Shown: positions 32,807-32,823 of the stretch, piece after piece
Position numbering within the stretch: the first letter of the stretch is position 1
Layout: the number at the start of each line of letters is the position of its first letter
Source of the DNA: an uncultured Acetatifactor sp.
GTDB lineage: Bacteria; Bacillota; Clostridia; Lachnospirales; Lachnospiraceae
Assembly: GCA_904501885.1 (NCBI GenBank)
Contig: CAJGCP010000022.1
Span: 1 to 32,823 of the forward strand
Direction: 5' to 3'
Length of the DNA: 32,823 nucleotides
Notes under the pieces: generated by a model
What the model was told of the DNA's origin: nothing
Seen by the model: only the letters and a program-made list of their open reading frames with translations
The model's database searches: none
Program-made: the position numbers and the translations under genes

Positions 32807-32823
32807 ATGAATTTAACACAGAA
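32807..32823 (+). CDS. Start of a gene cut by the window edge (MNLTQ...)
   Basis: ATG at 32807 follows aggaggt (32794-32800) at a normal distance, and five codons are visible before the end. Too short to identify. Its RBS is covered by the leader structure described at 32731-32803. Confidence 0.55.

Overview
The window looks like chromosomal DNA of an anaerobic, spore-forming Firmicute, most likely a Lachnospiraceae-type clostridium. The grounds are the Bacillus/Clostridium gene order, spore genes (spmA-spmB and a pair of CotF-like coat proteins), a transketolase split into two subunits, a low-GC Gram-positive HPr kinase cluster with whiA, and tRNAs without an encoded CCA end. Almost everything is housekeeping. 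The clear accessory element is a type III toxin-antitoxin locus near the right end.

Layout. 1-319: three tRNAs (Tyr, cut by the window edge; initiator Met; Phe). 436-7933: one long plus-strand gene train resembling the yaaO-to-yabC region of Bacillus: Orn/Lys/Arg decarboxylase, pyruvate kinase (an unexpected member), a guanylate-kinase-like protein, DNA polymerase III delta', RicT, TrmN6, RsmI and a 58-residue cysteine-rich protein. 7981-10044: LrgA, LrgB and a membrane acyltransferase. 10103-11787: two CotF-like proteins, a terminator, then spmA-spmB. 11732-15292 (minus): a DUF885 membrane-anchored peptidase and a GT39-like membrane glycosyltransferase.

15488-20706: transketolase N and C subunits, ribulose-phosphate epimerase, methionyl-tRNA synthetase and a YesL-type membrane protein, led by a very good sigma-A promoter. 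20896-22008: a stand-alone MsmX/UgpC-type sugar ABC ATPase with a strong terminator. 22132-23994: uvrC. 24105-28033: hprK-murB-rapZ-whiA and a Crh-like HPr that has lost the phosphocarrier histidine but keeps the serine that HPr kinase modifies. 28132-28995: class II aldolase. These last genes form a theme of carbon-flux control: HprK senses glycolytic state, its likely target Crh is in the same operon, and aldolase follows.

29209-32823: cyclophilin (minus), a GNAT acetyltransferase (plus), then a complete ToxIN/AbiQ-type system on the minus strand: promoter (TTGACA, 18 bp, TATACT), two 29-nt perfect repeats at 37-nt period forming the RNA antitoxin, a short terminator, and the ToxN-like endoribonuclease. 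An aminotransferase and a structured leader, whose 5' arm can pair with the Shine-Dalgarno of the next (cut-off) gene, close the window.
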